Assembly: GCA_910578525.1 (NCBI GenBank)
Contig: CAJTRF010000035.1
Location: 1 to 8,449, forward strand
Source of the DNA: an uncultured Mycoplasmatales bacterium
GTDB lineage: Bacteria; Bacillota_I; Bacilli_A; Mycoplasmatales; Mycoplasmoidaceae
Direction of reading: 5' to 3'
Length of the DNA: 8,449 bases
The position numbers were made by a program, and so were the translations under genes. Of the stretch, positions 6,679-8,449 are shown piece by piece. The notes beneath the pieces were generated by a model that was not told the origin of the DNA, searched no databases, and saw only the letters and a program-made list of their open reading frames with translations. Position 1 is the first letter of the stretch, and every line of letters starts with the position of its first letter.

Positions 6679-7452
6679 ATGGAAAATAAACCTTATACAA
6701 AAATTTTAATTTTTAGTGATGCACATATAAATGGCAAACCATTTCCACGTCCTTCTCATTGCTCTACAGTAAGTAGGGTTATTAATTTTATCAAACCAGA
6801 ATATATTATTAATGCAGGAGATATGGAAGACGACTTATTAAATAAGAAGTTAATTGATCAGTATAAAGATAAATATTTATCTGTAGTTGGCAATTGGGAT
6901 GAAAAAGAATTGTTAGGAAACATAAATGAAAATGATTTATTTAAAGAAATTGAAATTAAAAATTGAAAAATTTGTCTAACACACGGTGGGCATAATCGTG
7001 TGATTTCAACACAATGACCAAAATATTCTCACATATGAAGATTTAATAAAAAAGAAAATACTTTTTCGCCAAATAAAAGTAAAATTGACAAATTTTCAGA
7101 TTATGACATCTTAATATTAGGGCATATTCATCGTCAAATTCATTTTTTATCTGATTTGAAACCAAAAGTGATTGAACCAGGATCAATTAATTGATATTGT
7201 CACAGATTTTACGAAAATTACAAAAATAACTTAATGGTTAAAGATTTTTTAACAGTTCAAAACCAAAGAATTACTGGATTTAAATTTGGTTCATTCGATG
7301 TTTTGTATTTATATGAAGATAAAGCAATGTTAAAAGAATTTTCAATAATTGATCAAACCGTAAATTTAAATAAAGTAACTCATCCAAGCGAAATTATGAT
7401 AAATGAGTTTAAAATTTGTTGAGAAGATAAAATGTATTGATTTAAAAAGTAA
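6679..7452 (+). CDS. YfcE/MJ0936-type metallophosphoesterase
   Basis: 257 residues. All metal-binding blocks of the calcineurin-like phosphoesterase fold (Metallophos_2 group) are present in order: SDAH (D14, H16), NAGDMED (D48), GNWDE (N72, D74), THGGH (H102), GHIHR (H149, H151), then EPGSIN (166-171). The fold hydrolyses phosphomono- or diesters with two metal ions, usually Mn; the substrate here is unknown. Family members are about 160-185 residues. This one carries about 80 extra C-terminal residues after the fold, with GFKFGSFDVLYLYEDKA inside. Six Trp codons are TGA and one, W73, is TGG, the only TGG Trp seen in the window. No Shine-Dalgarno is visible at the start; ATG 6679 was chosen because it is just upstream of the first motif. 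It lies 56 bp downstream of rpiB, on the same strand. Confidence 0.85.
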
Positions 7453-7531
7453 CTTTTTTTAAATATAAAGCAAAAAAATAACAGTAAACTTCTGATAAAA
7501 TTAAAATTTTATAGTTGAATTTATCTTCTAA

Positions 7532-8026
7532 TTAATTAGGAAATTTTACTTTACTAAAATATTCATATTTTTTCATAAAAACTCAAAGCATTATGTAAAA
7601 ACCTATAAAACTTTGGTTTACTAAAATGATAGAAAAATAAAACAAAACAACTAATGCATAAAAAATCGAAATTAAATATAGAAATAATCAAAGAATTAGA
7701 AAAAAATAACAACTAACGATTACTACCGGATCTGTCTTTTTTCATAGACGAAGTTTTATAAAAAAAATTAAATAAGGTATTAACAAAATTATTGAAAGTC
7801 ACATAAAAAATTTTGTAGTTCAAATATTAGTCGAGTATCAACCGCTTCCACCATCTCCTCACCCAAAATTAAAAAAATTTGGTTCTACTGCATTAAAAGG
7901 GATGGATAAAATAAGCAAAACATCTGTGTATAGAACTCAAAGGCACATAAGTGTTCCAAAATAAAATAAAAAATTTGTTGAAAGTTGAAAACACTTTAAA
8001 TATTTATTAAATTTTAAATTATTCAT
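7532..8026 (-). CDS. hypothetical membrane protein, four predicted TM helices
   Basis: Not recognised. 164 residues, open only if eight TGA codons are read as Trp, so it is missed under the standard code. Hydrophobic helices lie at about 17-43, 72-92, 101-122 and 124-150. A loop between helices 1 and 2 is rich in Gly, Trp and Asn (FGWGDGGSGWYS, 54-65). A basic segment, KLRLWKK (91-97), and a basic tail, MKKYEYFSKVK, suggest these parts face the cytoplasm. The AGGAG Shine-Dalgarno (8038-8034), 7 nt before the ATG, lies within the last codons of the upstream gene. That gene's stop is inside this gene, an 8-nt ATGAATAA overlap. The good ribosome site, family-independent membrane pattern and coupling support a real gene. 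It converges on the phosphoesterase gene. Confidence 0.75.
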
Positions 8027-8396
8027 TATTTTTCTCCTTTTTTGCACGATTCTTATTAAAAGCTTTTTTACATATATTGTACCTTTTAATAAACACAATC
8101 AAAATAATAATTAAGAGCAGTAAAAATAGAACTAAAATTAAAAATAGAGGTCAATATATTTCTTCGATATAAATAGAATAAGCTGGTACACGGTAAGGTG
8201 TATTGTAAATTATTGAAAAGGTTACAAATAAAATTATTGATAGAAAATTAAATCCCATTAATCACAGTTCATGAAATATATTAATTTTTATCATCAATAT
8301 TACATTTAACAATGAAATAAAACTAACAGTTAGTACTATAAACAAAAAATATTTTATTTCGTGTCTTTGTGCAGTTCAATAAGTCTGTGAGTTCAT
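8019..8396 (-). CDS. hypothetical membrane protein, three predicted TM helices
   Basis: Not recognised. 125 residues with three TGA Trp codons. Hydrophobic helices are at about 16-36, 44-63 and 82-104; the last is an almost pure Leu/Ile/Phe/Val run. It ends in a strongly basic, probably cytoplasmic tail (KRYNICKKAFNKNRAKKEK). An in-frame TAA lies 15 nt upstream of ATG 8396, so this is the first possible ATG. It lacks a Shine-Dalgarno, leaving the exact start somewhat open. The stop overlaps the start of the next membrane gene by 8 nt, and the two are probably co-translated and may form one complex. An extended -10 promoter sits about 32 nt upstream. Confidence 0.68.
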
Positions 8397-8427
8397 AGAT
8401 TGTAAAAGTTAATTTACACCACTTACA

Positions 8428-8436
8428 AGTATAGCA
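8428..8436 (-). promoter_or_regulatory. extended -10 promoter of the membrane-protein pair
   Basis: On the minus strand, TGCTATACT (part of TATGCTATACT) matches the extended -10 pattern TGnTATAAT with one mismatch. Transcription would start near 8421, about 25 nt before ATG 8396. The -35 would be past the right edge of the window. Confidence 0.5.
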
Positions 8437-8449
8437 TAATCGTTTGGAG

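Noticed and set aside
7495..7512. 8-bp AT-only inverted repeat between the convergent genes, possible terminator
   Set aside because: ATAAAATT-AA-AATTTTAT has no G/C pair and no adjoining T-run; too weak to call in this composition.

Overview
The window comes from a mollicute (Mycoplasma or a close relative). The DNA is very AT-rich. About 40 in-frame TGA codons fall inside conserved protein families where tryptophan is expected, so the genetic code is table 4 (UGA = Trp). I saw only one TGG Trp codon, in the phosphoesterase gene. Read with the standard code, most genes here look like broken fragments; read with table 4 they are intact. Species cannot be named from the sequence alone.

Layout from left to right. 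(1) A minus-strand small charged coiled-coil protein, cut by the left edge. (2) Divergent from it, plus-strand pflA, the radical-SAM activase of pyruvate formate-lyase, ending in a strong bidirectional hairpin terminator. (3) A five-gene minus-strand operon, in transcription order lacF (PTS EIIA), lacA and lacB (galactose-6-phosphate isomerase subunits), lacE (PTS EIIC-EIIB) and a class II ketose-bisphosphate aldolase (gatY/fba type). The genes are packed with gaps of 1-13 bp. (4) A 67-bp divergent promoter region with a perfect 12+12 bp palindrome, a likely operator. (5) Plus-strand rpiB and a YfcE/MJ0936-type metallophosphoesterase. (6) Convergent to these, two small minus-strand membrane proteins whose genes overlap by 8 nt.

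Together, the lac genes import a beta-galactoside or galactose as the 6-phosphate sugar, isomerise galactose-6-P to tagatose-6-P, and cleave tagatose-1,6-bisphosphate to triose phosphates. The phospho-beta-galactosidase (lacG) and tagatose-6-P kinase (lacC) are not in the window, and neither is a regulator. The aldolase is class II rather than the class I LacD usual in Gram-positive lac operons. The most unusual feature is LacE. It is 885 residues long because about 330 residues, mostly a very lysine-rich predicted coiled coil, lie between the membrane EIIC domain and the phosphocysteine EIIB domain.
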